Counted from the first letter of the stretch, positions 44,109 to 53,843 are shown. The stretch is DNA of 64,000 bases from Desulfitobacterium dehalogenans ATCC 51507 (GCF_000243155.2 NC_018017.1:1240001-1304000), one strand, 5' to 3'. Translations and numbers: made by a program. Notes: generated from the sequence alone by a model not told the origin.

Positions 44109-45380
44109 ATGATCTTTCAAAGCTTAGTTATACTTGGCGTGGAATTAATGCTGGTCTTAGTAACAAGCCAGATGAAGCTGTTAATTCCATTTTTAATAGG
44201 CAACACACTTTTTCTTTTGTATCATCTAAATCTTGAATATAAAAAAGCTGCGCGGCAAGCTACAGAGCGGAATGCGGAACTAAGCTTCAAAATAGCTAAC
44301 CAGACTCTTCCTTATTTACGCCGAGGGCTTAATGAGCAAAATGCAGAATACATCGCCAAAATCATTCAAGAGATCGGGCAGGTCGCAGCTGTTTCGATCA
44401 CGGACCGTGAAAAGCAACTAGCCTATTTAGGTGTGGGATGTGATCAGCATCATCCGGGAGATAAAATTCTTACCCGGGCGACACGAGATGTGATCCAATC
44501 CGGAGTTTATAAGATAGTACGAACTCAAAAAGAACTGAACTGCCCTAGACAGAACATCTGTGATTGTCCACTAGCGGCGGCTGTCATCGTACCTCTGAAG
44601 TGTCAGGGTGAAGTGGTGGGAACCATGAAACTGTATGAGACAAAGGATGGACAGCTTTCATCGGATCTTATTCGCTTAGCTATTGGGATGGCAGAGCTTC
44701 TGGGGATTCAAATCGAACTAGCAGAGCTTGACCACCAAGCAAAACTGGCTGCGGAAGCACAGTTGAATGCATTGCAGGCCCAAATCAATCCCCATTTCTT
44801 TTTCAACGTACTCAATACCATAATTGCCACCAGCCGTACCAGCCCTAATCGTTCGCGACGGTTGTTGATTCATCTTGCGGAATTTTTCCGTAAGGCCCTC
44901 AAATCCCACGGCAGCTTGATCACTCTGCGGGAGGAAATGAGTTTTGTAAAAACCTATTTAATTCTCGAGAAAGCTCGCTTTGGGCGTAAGCTCCATTTTA
45001 AAGGAGAGATTCCCGAAGAGCTCATGAATGCATTGGTCCCACGCTTAAGCATTCAACCCCTTGTGGAAAACGCTGTCAAACATGGGATTACGGAGAAAAT
45101 CGGCAATGGAGTCGTTTCCGTGAAAGTGGAGCAAATAGGTCAGGAACTTTATATTATTGTGGCAGATGATGGAGTGGGAATACAGCCGGAACGTTTGCAA
45201 GAAGTGCTAAAGCCCGGTGTCGGCTCAGGTAATGGAGTGGGTATGGCTAATGTCCATGAACGTTTAATTGGACATTACGGTGAAGAATATGGCTTACAAA
45301 TTCGGAGTCAACCTAATATAGGGACGACGGTGACCATGCATTTGCCCTTAACGACTATAGAAGATGGAGGTCTGCTATGA
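44109..45380 (+). CDS. LytS/YehU-type sensor histidine kinase
   Basis: This 423-residue kinase has two short N-terminal hydrophobic spans (about residues 4-18 and 24-40) instead of the 5TM LytS domain, then a GAF-like domain (about 75-200) with a Cys group NCPRQNICDCPLAAA. The His_kinase domain has ALQAQINPHFFFNVLNTI, whose His is phosphorylated, and the ATPase has PLVENAVKHG and DDGVGI. No LytTR response regulator is adjacent, so its partner is elsewhere. It follows the GntR/RCK_C gene by 67 nt and overlaps acpS by 4 nt. The signal is unknown; the Cys group could sense metal or redox state. Confidence 0.87.
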   Translation: MIFQSLVILGVELMLVLVTSQMKLLIPFLIGNTLFLLYHLNLEYKKAARQATERNAELSFKIANQTLPYLRRGLNEQNAEYIAKIIQEIGQVAAVSITDREKQLAYLGVGCDQHHPGDKILTRATRDVIQSGVYKIVRTQKELNCPRQNICDCPLAAAVIVPLKCQGEVVGTMKLYETKDGQLSSDLIRLAIGMAELLGIQIELAELDHQAKLAAEAQLNALQAQINPHFFFNVLNTIIATSRTSPNRSRRLLIHLAEFFRKALKSHGSLITLREEMSFVKTYLILEKARFGRKLHFKGEIPEELMNALVPRLSIQPLVENAVKHGITEKIGNGVVSVKVEQIGQELYIIVADDGVGIQPERLQEVLKPGVGSGNGVGMANVHERLIGHYGEEYGLQIRSQPNIGTTVTMHLPLTTIEDGGLL

Positions 45381-45733
45381 TCCCGGGAGTCGATATCGTA
45401 GAAATTCAGCGCTTTGCTAAAGCCTGTGAGCGAACACCCAAACTTCGGGAGCGATTGTTTACATCTCGTGAGATTGAGAGTTTACAACATAAAGCGGCAC
45501 CCAGTTGGGCAGCGCGTTTTGCGGGTAAAGAAGCAGTCCTTAAAGCTTTAGGAACAGGACTAAGAGGACTATCCTGGCATGATATTGAAATCCTTAGCAA
45601 TGACTTGGGGGAACCTATCGTATTCCTTACGGAAAAAGCTGAGATAGTATTGCATACACGAGGAGGATCCCAGATCCGAATAAGCCTATCCCACGAGAAA
45701 GAGTACGCTGTAGGAATGGCCATACTTTTTTAG
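45377..45733 (+). CDS. acpS: Holo-[acyl-carrier-protein] synthase
   Basis: This 118-residue enzyme transfers 4'-phosphopantetheine from CoA to acyl carrier protein. The family marks are GVDIVEI (Asp6) and ARFAGKEAVLKALGTG, with the Mg-binding Glu in GKEA. HDIEI and SLSHE follow. Length is normal. Its ATG overlaps the kinase stop (ATGA). The order acpS-nnr-alr is a common Firmicute arrangement. Confidence 0.93.
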   Translation: MIPGVDIVEIQRFAKACERTPKLRERLFTSREIESLQHKAAPSWAARFAGKEAVLKALGTGLRGLSWHDIEILSNDLGEPIVFLTEKAEIVLHTRGGSQIRISLSHEKEYAVGMAILF

Positions 45734-45807
45734 GAAGGTTATCCATTGCGTGGATAAGTCAACTAAACTCCACCTGAAGTAAGTTTCCTTTATATGGGGG
45801 TGTAGCT

Positions 45808-47373
45808 ATGAGAGTGGTCAGTGCCCAACAAATGCGAGAACTCGAAGAAAGGGCGATTCAAGATTTTGGTATACCAAGTTTGTTGCTCATGGAAAATGCA
45901 GCTTTAGCCGTGGTCCAAGAAATACGTCAAATGCTCGAACACCGGCATATTGAATTGTCGGAGGGGAGGGCTACAGTCTTTGTAGGTAAAGGCAATAATG
46001 GAGGGGATGGATTAGCTGTTGCTCGGCATCTCCTGATCTTAGGGATGGATATAACCGTCTATTCTTTCGCCAGGGTTGAAGAATTCAAAGGTGATGCAGC
46101 TCTCAACTATAGGTTATACCAAAACACCGGAGGCAAACTTTTCACCATCGATGGAGAAAAACAGCGCAGATTGGCGAGAATCTCTCTAGCTCAGGCTGAT
46201 GTGATTATAGACGCTATCTATGGGACAGGGTTTCGTGGTGCTCTGCCCAGCTTAATTGAAGAGTATGTGGAGGAAATCAATCGCGCCCAGGTACCTGTTG
46301 TCGCTGTAGATATCCCCAGTGGCGTGGAAGCGGATACGGGAAAAATCTATCGCAAGGCCATTATAGCCGATACCACGGTTACTTTTGGTCTGCCAAAGCT
46401 CGGCCATTTTTTAGGGGTAGGACCTGAATATGCAGGTCGGGTCATTGTGGACCCTATCTCGATTCCGGCACGTTATTTGGATGATGAGACTTTGACTACA
46501 TTCATATTAACGGGGGATGTGCGTCAATATTTACCCATCCGCAGTCTTCAAGGGCATAAGGGGACCCACGGCCGGGGGGTTTTGGTGGCAGGTTCAGAAG
46601 GAATGACCGGTGCCGCCTTGTTAGCCGGTAAAGCCGCCCTACGATCTGGAATAGGTTTATTGCAGATGGTTGTTCCCTATGGGCTTGCGGAAGGAATGGA
46701 TCTTGCTTTGATAGAGGCTACGGTTTGGGGTGCAGAAGGTGAAAAAGCCCTCAATGGCAATGCTTGGTCTGTGATTTATGAACGAGCTGAAAAGGCCCAG
46801 GCATTAGCCATAGGTCCGGGATTAGGACAAGATCCCGAGTTGCTGCTGGTTTTAGAGGAAGTTCTACGCAATCTTTCCCTTCCCGTAATTCTCGATGCCG
46901 ATGCATTGAATATTTTAGCCAAGGAACCAGGAATTTTGGGTTGGCGTCAGGGGCGGGGACCCTTGATCCTTACTCCCCATCCCGGAGAAATGGCTCGTCT
47001 GTGTGGGTGTACAACGGAAGAAGTTCAAGCTAATCGGCTTGAACTAGCCATAAGTAAGGCTGTAGAATGGGAGAGCATTATTATCCTCAAAGGGGCTATT
47101 ACCATTATTGCCGCCCCGGACGGACGAGCATTCCTTAATCCTACCGGTAATCCAGGATTAGGAACCGGAGGGACGGGGGATGTACTTACAGGAAGTATTT
47201 TAGCCTGGTTGGCTCAAGGGGTAGAACCCTTAGCTGCAGCCTGTTTGGGAGTGTATCTTCATGGTAAGGCAGCAGATCAATTGACCGGCGAATTCGGCTT
47301 AAGCGGATATACGGCCGGTGAGGTGGCTGATCAGCTGCCCAAGGCACGGAGAAGTTTGGAAAATAATCATTAA
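45808..47373 (+). CDS. nnr: Bifunctional NAD(P)HX epimerase/dehydratase
   Basis: This 521-residue repair enzyme joins an N-terminal YjeF_N epimerase domain (residues 1-215; VGKGNNGGDGLAVARHL) to a C-terminal ribokinase-like ADP-dependent dehydratase (about 230-515; LTPHPGEMARL, GTGGTGDVLTGSI). Together they restore NADH and NADPH from their hydrated forms. The stop codon is inside the ribosome binding site of alr, so the two genes are coupled. Confidence 0.95.
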   Translation: MRVVSAQQMRELEERAIQDFGIPSLLLMENAALAVVQEIRQMLEHRHIELSEGRATVFVGKGNNGGDGLAVARHLLILGMDITVYSFARVEEFKGDAALNYRLYQNTGGKLFTIDGEKQRRLARISLAQADVIIDAIYGTGFRGALPSLIEEYVEEINRAQVPVVAVDIPSGVEADTGKIYRKAIIADTTVTFGLPKLGHFLGVGPEYAGRVIVDPISIPARYLDDETLTTFILTGDVRQYLPIRSLQGHKGTHGRGVLVAGSEGMTGAALLAGKAALRSGIGLLQMVVPYGLAEGMDLALIEATVWGAEGEKALNGNAWSVIYERAEKAQALAIGPGLGQDPELLLVLEEVLRNLSLPVILDADALNILAKEPGILGWRQGRGPLILTPHPGEMARLCGCTTEEVQANRLELAISKAVEWESIIILKGAITIIAAPDGRAFLNPTGNPGLGTGGTGDVLTGSILAWLAQGVEPLAAACLGVYLHGKAADQLTGEFGLSGYTAGEVADQLPKARRSLENNH

Positions 47374-47383
47374 GGAGGGCACC

Positions 47384-48496
47384 ATGGAAAATATACGGCC
47401 GGTTTGGACAGAAATCAATTTACAAGCTCTGCAGAGGAATTATGACCGGATTCAGGCATTGACCCAAAGTGAAATCATGCCGATAGTCAAAGCCGATGCA
47501 TACGGACATGGAGCCTCACAGGTAGTAGAAGTATTTTATAAAAAAGGTGCTCGTCGTTTTGGGGTTGCTTTATTGGATGAAGCCTTAGAGCTTAAGAAGG
47601 CGTATCCGGATATAAAGGTGATGCTCATCGGTTCTTTGCCCATGGAATCCTTAGCAACAATCATTAAAGAAGATATTATCTGCGGGGTGTATCGGTTAGA
47701 GCAAGCGGTACTCTTGTCGGAAGAAGCTAAGAGACAAGGCAAGAAGGCGGTAATTCATCTTAAGGTGGATACAGGAATGGGGCGTATTGGCTTTAGAGAA
47801 GAGGATTGGGAGGAACTTTTCGACTGTACCAAGCTGCCTAGTCTTTACATAGAGGGAATCTATACCCACTTTGCCACGGCTGATCATGGAGATTTAAGGT
47901 TTGCCCGAGAGCAATTGAAGGAGTTTTTGGCGATTTGTGACAGAATCAAAGCACAAGGAGTCCATATACCCATCCGACATGCGGCCAACAGTGGAGCTCT
48001 GCTGCAGATGCCGGAGGCCCACTTGGAGATGGTGCGGCCGGGGATTATCCTTTATGGACTTCCTCCCTCCCGGCATGTGGGTAATGATATTGGCCTGGAG
48101 CCTGTACTTTCATGGAAAGCCAGAATTAGTCATATAAAGATGGTTCCCCAAGGGGAAACCATAAGCTATGGCAGGACCTTCAGAACGGCCTATCCCACCC
48201 GAGTGGCGACGATTCCCATTGGCTATGCTGATGGTCTGCGCCGAAGTCTGTCCAATAAGGGTGAAGTTTTAATTAAAGGCAGAAGAACGACCATGATCGG
48301 GAGAATCTGTATGGATCAGACTATGCTGGATGTCACGAAAGTACCGGATGTACAAATGGGCGATGAGGTTACTTTACTTGGTACGGATGGGTATGAACGG
48401 ATCGATGCCACCGAAATGGCCGGTTGGTTAAATACCATAAATTATGAAATTGTGTGTGGAATATCGAAGCGAGTTCCACGGATATATATTAAGTAA
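47384..48496 (+). CDS. alr: Alanine racemase
   Basis: This 370-residue fold-type III PLP enzyme makes D-alanine for peptidoglycan. The PLP lysine is Lys36 in IVKADAYGHG and the second catalytic base is Tyr262 in ISYGRTF. AAGGAGGG at 47372-47379 fixes the ATG at 47384, although the frame is open from 47318 inside nnr. A terminator follows at 48538. Confidence 0.95.
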   Translation: MENIRPVWTEINLQALQRNYDRIQALTQSEIMPIVKADAYGHGASQVVEVFYKKGARRFGVALLDEALELKKAYPDIKVMLIGSLPMESLATIIKEDIICGVYRLEQAVLLSEEAKRQGKKAVIHLKVDTGMGRIGFREEDWEELFDCTKLPSLYIEGIYTHFATADHGDLRFAREQLKEFLAICDRIKAQGVHIPIRHAANSGALLQMPEAHLEMVRPGIILYGLPPSRHVGNDIGLEPVLSWKARISHIKMVPQGETISYGRTFRTAYPTRVATIPIGYADGLRRSLSNKGEVLIKGRRTTMIGRICMDQTMLDVTKVPDVQMGDEVTLLGTDGYERIDATEMAGWLNTINYEIVCGISKRVPRIYIK

Positions 48497-48537
48497 AGAG
48501 GGATCTTTACATTATGGCGTAATTAGCGTTAGGTCGG

Positions 48538-48569
48538 GCACTTTCCCTATTGTGGAAGGTGCTTTTTTT
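48538..48569 (+). terminator. Rho-independent terminator after alr
   Basis: GCACTTTCC (48538-48546) pairs with GGAAGGTGC (48554-48562) with one G-U, followed by seven Ts. Confidence 0.9.
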
Positions 48570-48671
48570 CTTTAGTATTGAAGGATTTAGGCAAAGTTAA
48601 AGGCTCCGCTTTCTACAGAGAAGTAGTGTAAGCGCAGCCTTAGTTTAAATTTCTTTGGACTTGGAAAGAGT

Positions 48672-49202
48672 CTAAAAATCTGTTATAGGAAGGGGATTAT
48701 TCTCCCGATGTTCTTGTGCTCTTTGGCAGTATCGGTCGGCTGTTGTTTTAAGGGTGTTTACTTCCTCAGGGGTGAGTTCCCTCACCACTTTAGCAGGCGA
48801 TCCCATAATCAGAACATGAGGAGGAAAGTGTTTGTTCTCTGTAATGAGGGAGCCAGCAGCCACCAGAGATCCTTCCTCAATAATAGCCCCATTAAGAATC
48901 GTGGAGCCCATTCCGATCATTGAGCCTTTCTTAATGGTACACCCATGTAAGGTAACGGAGTGGCCTACTGAAACATCGTCTTCAACGACTACCGACACAT
49001 TGGTGTTAACATGGATTACGGTGAGATCTTGAATATTTGATCGTTTACCAATATAAATAGAAGCTATATCACCGCGAAGTACGGAATTGTACCAAATACT
49101 AGCTCCATCTCCGATATGTACATCTCCGATTATTTTTGCTCCATCTGCAATGAAGACATCCTTACCTAGTGAAGGTTTTTTATCCATATAAGAATATAGC
49201 AA
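48672..49202 (-). CDS. Gamma-carbonic anhydrase family protein
   Basis: This 176-residue left-handed beta-helix protein of the YrdA/PaaY/CamH type shows hexapeptide repeats (ADGAKIIGDVHIGDGASIWY at the N-terminal part). Zinc-ligand histidines are in VIHVNTN, VGHSVTLHGC. It likely hydrates CO2, though some relatives are CoA thioesterases or of unknown role. The start is the TTG at 49202, chosen because GGAGGAG lies 9 nt before it; an internal ATG lacks a site. Confidence 0.88.
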   Translation of the reverse strand: MLYSYMDKKPSLGKDVFIADGAKIIGDVHIGDGASIWYNSVLRGDIASIYIGKRSNIQDLTVIHVNTNVSVVVEDDVSVGHSVTLHGCTIKKGSMIGMGSTILNGAIIEEGSLVAAGSLITENKHFPPHVLIMGSPAKVVRELTPEEVNTLKTTADRYCQRAQEHRENNPLPITDF

Positions 49203-49480
49203 TGGGCTTCTCCTCCTAACTTTTAATCAATATTGATAGATTTTACCAAAAGGAAATTGACTCTTAAATTATAAAATGATTTTTTTGTACTGTCCAGTAT
49301 ATTGACCAGACACTCAGAATCCGCTAATTTATCTGAACTGTCTCTCTTATTAGAACGTTTTTAAATATAACAGTATTTTAAAGATAAAAGCTTTTTTTCC
49401 AGCTATTGTATTAATAAGATGGCTATGATATTTTATAGCCAGTAAATGGTGTTTTACACTGCGAAAGGTGGTTTTAATAT

Positions 49481-50497
49481 ATGAAACGTTGCGACCATTC
49501 CAAGAAGAAAAAGGTATTTATCACTGGAAGGATTCCCTCACTTGCCTATGAGCTTCTTTCTAAGGATTTTGAGGTGAATATGCATGACGATCTGCGCCTG
49601 TTGAGCAAGGAGGAAATTATCTCAGGTTTGGAAGGAAAAGATGCTCTGCTCTGCCTTTTGTCCGATACTATTGATAAAGATATTATCGCAGCCAACCCTC
49701 AGCTTAAGGTGATTGCTAATTATGGAGCGGGCTATAACAATATCAATATTGCTGCGGCAGGAGAAGCCAACATTCCTGTAACCAACACTCCTGATGTGTC
49801 CACAGATGCTACAGCGGATTTGACCTTAGGTCTTATTCTTGCTATCGCTCGCCGCATTGTCGAAGGGGATAAAGAGACCCGTGCCGGACGCTTTAAGGGT
49901 TGGGCTCCTCTGTACCATCTGGGTGTTGATGTCACAGGAAAAACCCTCGGTGTTATTGGTATGGGAAATATCGGACAAGCTATTGCCCGACGGGCTAAAG
50001 GCTTTGATATGAAAATCGTCTATACTAGCCGAACACGCCTTTCGGTTCGACAAGAGAGGGAGCTTGGGTTCACTTATATGTCCTTGGAAGACGTGCTAAA
50101 AACTGCGGATTTTGTAAGCTTAAGCTTAAGTTATAGTTCTGCCACTCATCATATGATCGGTGCTAAGGAGCTGGAAGCCATGAAGCCTTCGGCTTATCTG
50201 ATCAATACCGCCCGAGGAGCTTTGGTAGATGAGAAAGCCTTGTTGAAGGCTCTGGAAAACAAAACCATTGCTGGAGCAGCCCTTGATGTGTATGAGTTTG
50301 AACCTCAGATCACAGAAGGGCTGCAGAAGTTGGATCAGGTCGTCCTTACTCCTCATATCGGAAATGCTACGGTTGAGACAAGGGATGCCATGGCCGCTAT
50401 TGCTGCCGAAAATATCATAGCCGTGCTGAAGGGAAAAGCTCCTTTGACTTGTGTCAATGCAAATCATCTGAAGAATAGGATTATGACAGCAAAATAA
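49481..50497 (+). CDS. D-2-hydroxyacid dehydrogenase (glyoxylate/hydroxypyruvate reductase type)
   Basis: This 338-residue NAD-dependent enzyme has the Rossmann motif GVIGMGNIGQAIARR and the catalytic triad of the family: Arg in NTARGALVDE, Glu in DVYEFEP and His in LTPHIGNA. NYGAGYNNINI and the D-glycerate dehydrogenase-like length support the subgroup. It interconverts 2-keto and D-2-hydroxy acids; the natural substrate is uncertain. It is a single-gene unit with its own terminator. Confidence 0.9.
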   Translation: MKRCDHSKKKKVFITGRIPSLAYELLSKDFEVNMHDDLRLLSKEEIISGLEGKDALLCLLSDTIDKDIIAANPQLKVIANYGAGYNNINIAAAGEANIPVTNTPDVSTDATADLTLGLILAIARRIVEGDKETRAGRFKGWAPLYHLGVDVTGKTLGVIGMGNIGQAIARRAKGFDMKIVYTSRTRLSVRQERELGFTYMSLEDVLKTADFVSLSLSYSSATHHMIGAKELEAMKPSAYLINTARGALVDEKALLKALENKTIAGAALDVYEFEPQITEGLQKLDQVVLTPHIGNATVETRDAMAAIAAENIIAVLKGKAPLTCVNANHLKNRIMTAK

Positions 50498-50506
50498 GAA
50501 CGTCGC

Positions 50507-50537
50507 AGGGAACGGTAAAGTCCGTTCCCTTCTTTAT
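50507..50537 (+). terminator. Rho-independent terminator
   Basis: AGGGAACGG (50507-50515) pairs perfectly with CCGTTCCCT (50522-50530), followed by a T-rich tail. Confidence 0.88.
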
Positions 50538-50633
50538 TTCGAAAGAGTTCTAACAGGAACCTGTGTGTAATCCTTGATATAGCCCCTTAAGGAATGCTAA
50601 AATTGGGACATCGGATGAAAAGGAGATACAGGT

Positions 50634-52034
50634 GTGAGACGAACAAGCCGCTTTTGGTTTGCCCTATGGGCAGGTAAAGGAATAAGCAGTATATTAAAGC
50701 TTCTGGGCAAAAAAGGGACAACCCTGCCTGGTAAAATAGCCTTGAATCTTGAACCCCGTCTCATGGGCATGCTGAGCAGTGCCTATACGGACGGAATTAT
50801 TATGGTGACGGGAACCAATGGAAAGACGACTACAGCCAACCTCCTAGCTCAGATCCTAAAGGCAGACGGGAGGACCTTTGCGTTTAATCAAGCAGGGGCT
50901 AACCTGGTCACAGGGATTACCGGTGCGCTGCTCGCAAATACCGGTTGGGGAGGACAAGCCAAAGTGAAGATGGCTCTCTTAGAAGTGGATGAGGCTACGG
51001 TACCGAAATTCTGTCAGCAGGTTATCCCTCAAATAGCCATCGTAACGAATTTTTTTAGGGATCAGTTGGATCGCTATGGAGAACTGGATACCACCATCAA
51101 ACTAGTTCGGGATGCCATTCCCCCTCAGACTCATTTGATTCTCAACGCTGATGATCCCCTGGTGGCTCAGTTTGGTCGGGATCGAGTCCATACCCTGTAT
51201 TATGGGGTAGAGCAAACTCCGGACAGCAAAACCTACAGCACAGAGACCCGGGAGGCGAGATTCTGCCCTCATTGTGGAGAAGAACTGGCCTATACACTTT
51301 ACCATTATGGTCAATTAGGAATCTATGCTTGTCCTTGCGGTTATAAGCGTCCGGACCCCCCTGTACTGGCTCGAAGTGTGAAAGCAAGTGAAGATGGAAT
51401 ACAATTTAAGGTGGAACCGACTTCCTATTCCATAGCTCTGCAAGGATATTATAATCTTTATAATGCTTTAGCTGCCATGACGGCAGCCAAGCGTATAGGA
51501 ATAAAAGATCGGGAAATTCAGAGAGGCTTAAGGGAATTCGTACCCCAGGCTGGCCGCATGGAGCAATTCATCTTACCCCAAGGGCCGGTTACCTTGACTC
51601 TGGTTAAGAATCCCACCGGCTTTAATCAAGTGATTCAGACTGTATTAAGTCGTAAAGAACGCCCCATTCGTCTGCTCATTGGTATTAATGATCTAGCGGC
51701 TGATGGTCGAGATATCTCTTGGTTGTGGGATGTAGATTTTGAGTGCTTAGGTCAGGAGGAGGAGCGGATTCAAAGGATAGTTTGTTCTGGGCTTCGGGCG
51801 GAGGATATGGCGGTTCGTCTCAAATATGCAGGAGTACCAGTGAGCAAGCTGTACCTTGAGCGCGAAATGGGCAATGCTCTGGAGAAAGTACACGAAGGCT
51901 CAGAAGGGCAGGAAAGCATCTTTATTCTCCCTACCTATACCTTACTTTTTCCTATGCGGGAAATTCTGGTGAACAAGCAAATTAAGGGAAGCAAGCCGAG
52001 CTTTACGCAGCAAATCCAAAGGGGGGAGGGGTGA
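50634..52034 (+). CDS. murT: Lipid II isoglutaminyl synthase, MurT subunit
   Basis: This 466-residue Mur-ligase-like protein has the ATP motif VTGTNGKTTTANL (Gly60-Thr66), a four-cysteine zinc ribbon (FCPHCGEE...CPCGY, about residues 208-240) and the C-terminal DUF1727 domain found in MurT. With GatD it amidates the D-Glu of lipid II to D-isoglutamine. The GTG at 50634 follows AAGGAG. The stop is 3 nt before gatD. Confidence 0.95.
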   Translation: MRRTSRFWFALWAGKGISSILKLLGKKGTTLPGKIALNLEPRLMGMLSSAYTDGIIMVTGTNGKTTTANLLAQILKADGRTFAFNQAGANLVTGITGALLANTGWGGQAKVKMALLEVDEATVPKFCQQVIPQIAIVTNFFRDQLDRYGELDTTIKLVRDAIPPQTHLILNADDPLVAQFGRDRVHTLYYGVEQTPDSKTYSTETREARFCPHCGEELAYTLYHYGQLGIYACPCGYKRPDPPVLARSVKASEDGIQFKVEPTSYSIALQGYYNLYNALAAMTAAKRIGIKDREIQRGLREFVPQAGRMEQFILPQGPVTLTLVKNPTGFNQVIQTVLSRKERPIRLLIGINDLAADGRDISWLWDVDFECLGQEEERIQRIVCSGLRAEDMAVRLKYAGVPVSKLYLEREMGNALEKVHEGSEGQESIFILPTYTLLFPMREILVNKQIKGSKPSFTQQIQRGEG

Positions 52035-52037
52035 CCC

Positions 52038-52802
52038 TTGAAAATTAAACTCTGCCATCTTTATCCGGATTTGTTGGATCTTTATGGAGATCGAGGAAAT
52101 ATTCTTACTTTAGAAGCACGAGCTCGTTGGCGTGGGCTAGACTTTGAGGTTCAGAATGTGTCTCTAGGAGAAAGGATTGATTTTCATTCCTTGGACATTC
52201 TGTTTCTTGGGGGCGGATCCGATCGGGAACAAAGCATACTCGTGGCTGACCTTATGGGGCGGGTCGAGGAATTAAAAGCAGCAATTGAAGATGGGCTTGT
52301 AGTATTATCTATCTGCGGTGGTTATCAGCTTCTGGGGCAATACTATCAGACCACTGAAGGGCGTAGGATTCCCGGTTTGGGGATTTTGGATCTCTGGACC
52401 GTTGCAGGTGCCAACCGCTTAACAGGCAATGTGGTAGTGAACTTAGAGATTGAAGAGCTGACAGAGGCGAGTTCCAACACCCTGTCCACTTTGGTAGGAT
52501 TCGAAAATCATTCGGGGAGAACCTATCTTGGCTCTGAGCTGAAATCTTTAGGTAAAGTCATCCATGGTCACGGGAATAATGGTGAGGATCAAGGTGAGGG
52601 CATGCGTTATAAAAATGTCTTTGGAACCTATCTCCATGGCCCGCTTTTACCTAAGAACCCTCATTTTGCGGATATGTTGCTAAGATTAGCCATGGAAAGA
52701 GGAGGAGGGGCTAAAAACTTAGTTCCTTTAGATGATCGATTAGAAATACTTGCTCATGAAACCGTAGTGGATCGAATTCTTTCAAAGCAGAAGAAAGTTT
52801 AG
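52038..52802 (+). CDS. gatD: Lipid II isoglutaminyl synthase, glutaminase subunit GatD
   Basis: This 254-residue CobB/CobQ-like class I glutaminase has the nucleophile Cys93 in ICGGYQLLG and the His200 of YLHGPLLPKN. It delivers ammonia from glutamine to MurT. The TTG start at 52038 is preceded by a G-rich ribosome binding site overlapping the murT stop, indicating coupling. The similarity to CbiP/CbiA glutaminase domains could mislead, but the murT partner is decisive. Confidence 0.95.
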   Translation: MKIKLCHLYPDLLDLYGDRGNILTLEARARWRGLDFEVQNVSLGERIDFHSLDILFLGGGSDREQSILVADLMGRVEELKAAIEDGLVVLSICGGYQLLGQYYQTTEGRRIPGLGILDLWTVAGANRLTGNVVVNLEIEELTEASSNTLSTLVGFENHSGRTYLGSELKSLGKVIHGHGNNGEDQGEGMRYKNVFGTYLHGPLLPKNPHFADMLLRLAMERGGGAKNLVPLDDRLEILAHETVVDRILSKQKKV

Positions 52803-52963
52803 CAGAATACAGATTGGTAGTATATCATTGAGGCTATACTCATATAATAGATATAATCCAAAATAATAAGCTAATTAATGGAGAAAACTATGTGATGCCA
52901 AAATTTACATGGCGAATAGGGCTGATTTGAAGGTTTTTTAGCTTATCTCAAGGTTATACTTCG

Positions 52964-52993
52964 TTGACACTTTTTAGGGTTATTGTCTATAAT
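52964..52993 (+). promoter_or_regulatory. Sigma-A promoter of the toxin-antitoxin module
   Basis: TTGACA (52964-52969) and TATAAT (52988-52993) both match consensus exactly, with an 18-nt spacer, 39 nt upstream of the antitoxin start. Confidence 0.85.
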
Positions 52994-53031
52994 GAAGTAT
53001 AGCTGTGGCTAAATGACTTGGGGGTGCTGGT

Positions 53032-53310
53032 GTGGCAGAAAGTAAGCGGATAATGATTAGTTTGCCGGAGAATTTGCTCGCGGAAGTGGATGATGTCGTT
53101 ACGCTAGAAAATAGAAATCGTAGCGAATTTATACGTGAAGCAATAAACAGTGTTCTTCATGAACGCCGGAAACGGGGAATCCGCGAGCAAATGCGTAAAG
53201 GTTATGAGGAAATGGCTCAATTGAACTTAGCCATTGCCAGAGAGCTGTTCCTCACAGAGGAAGAGGTCCAATTGGTTTATGAAGATTCTAATGTGGAGTG
53301 TCAGAGATGA
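53032..53310 (+). CDS. mazE: Ribbon-helix-helix antitoxin (MazE/EndoAI type)
   Basis: This 92-residue protein has an N-terminal ribbon-helix-helix DNA-binding domain ([19 protein letters not shown], then [10 protein letters not shown]) and an acidic/helical C-terminal part that would bind the toxin. Such proteins repress their own operon and neutralise MazF. The start is GTG at 53032 behind GGGGGTG. It overlaps mazF by 4 nt. Confidence 0.88.
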   Translation: MAESKRIMISLPENLLAEVDDVVTLENRNRSEFIREAINSVLHERRKRGIREQMRKGYEEMAQLNLAIARELFLTEEEVQLVYEDSNVECQR

Positions 53311-53657
53311 TCATAAAACGCGGGGAAATCTACTATGCTGAACTCAACCCCGTCGTCGGATCCGAGCAAGGCGGTACCCGTCCTGTGTTGGTGATCCAAA
53401 ATGATATCGGAAATCAGTTTAGTCCGACGACTATTATTGCTGCGATTACATCTCAGATTGCAAAAGCAAAGTTGCCGACTCATGTGGAGGTGCGGGCAAA
53501 ACGTAGTGGTTTAGAACGGGATTCGGTCATTTTGACTGAACAGATTCGAACGATTGACAAAAGCCGCCTCAAGGAGAAGGTCGCCGTTCTTGATGAAGAA
53601 GTAATGTTGAGAGTGGATCAAGCGATCGAAATCAGCTTGGGGCTGACTGATATTTAA
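53307..53657 (+). CDS. mazF: MazF/EndoA-type mRNA interferase
   Basis: This 116-residue toxin is close to B. subtilis Ndo[33 protein letters not shown] and [15 protein letters not shown]. The catalytic Arg (GGTRPV) and Thr (AAITSQ) are in place. It cleaves mRNA at specific short sites. GGAGTG 6 nt before the ATG at 53307 sets the start; a GTG 9 nt upstream is also in frame. A terminator follows. Confidence 0.93.
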   Translation: MIIKRGEIYYAELNPVVGSEQGGTRPVLVIQNDIGNQFSPTTIIAAITSQIAKAKLPTHVEVRAKRSGLERDSVILTEQIRTIDKSRLKEKVAVLDEEVMLRVDQAIEISLGLTDI

Positions 53658-53687
53658 TAAGCATAAGAGTCGACTTAAACAATAAGA

Positions 53688-53738
53688 TAAACACAACAGC
53701 GGCGTTGGTTGGAATGACTAACGCTGTTTTTGTGTTTA
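53688..53738 (+). terminator. Terminator after mazF
   Basis: ATAAACACAACAGCG (53688-53702) pairs with CGCTG...TTGTGTTTAT (53722-53739) with a small T bulge, giving a long imperfect stem. Confidence 0.7.
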
Positions 53739-53750
53739 TTGATATCTCTT

Positions 53751-53843
53751 CATTTCTTGTGCAAATGGGGACATGGTCTTTTTGCTAAAGCATTAATGGA
53801 TAAAGGATATAAAGTAATAGATGCCGAAGAATATTTGATATAA
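53751..53843 (+). pseudogene. Short remnant of an unidentified gene
   Basis: An open stretch with no start signal encodes a protein-like C-terminus, HGLFAKALMDKGYKVIDAEE followed by YLI and a stop. The codon use and sequence look like the end of a real protein, but the upstream part is absent. I do not recognise the parent family. Confidence 0.3.
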
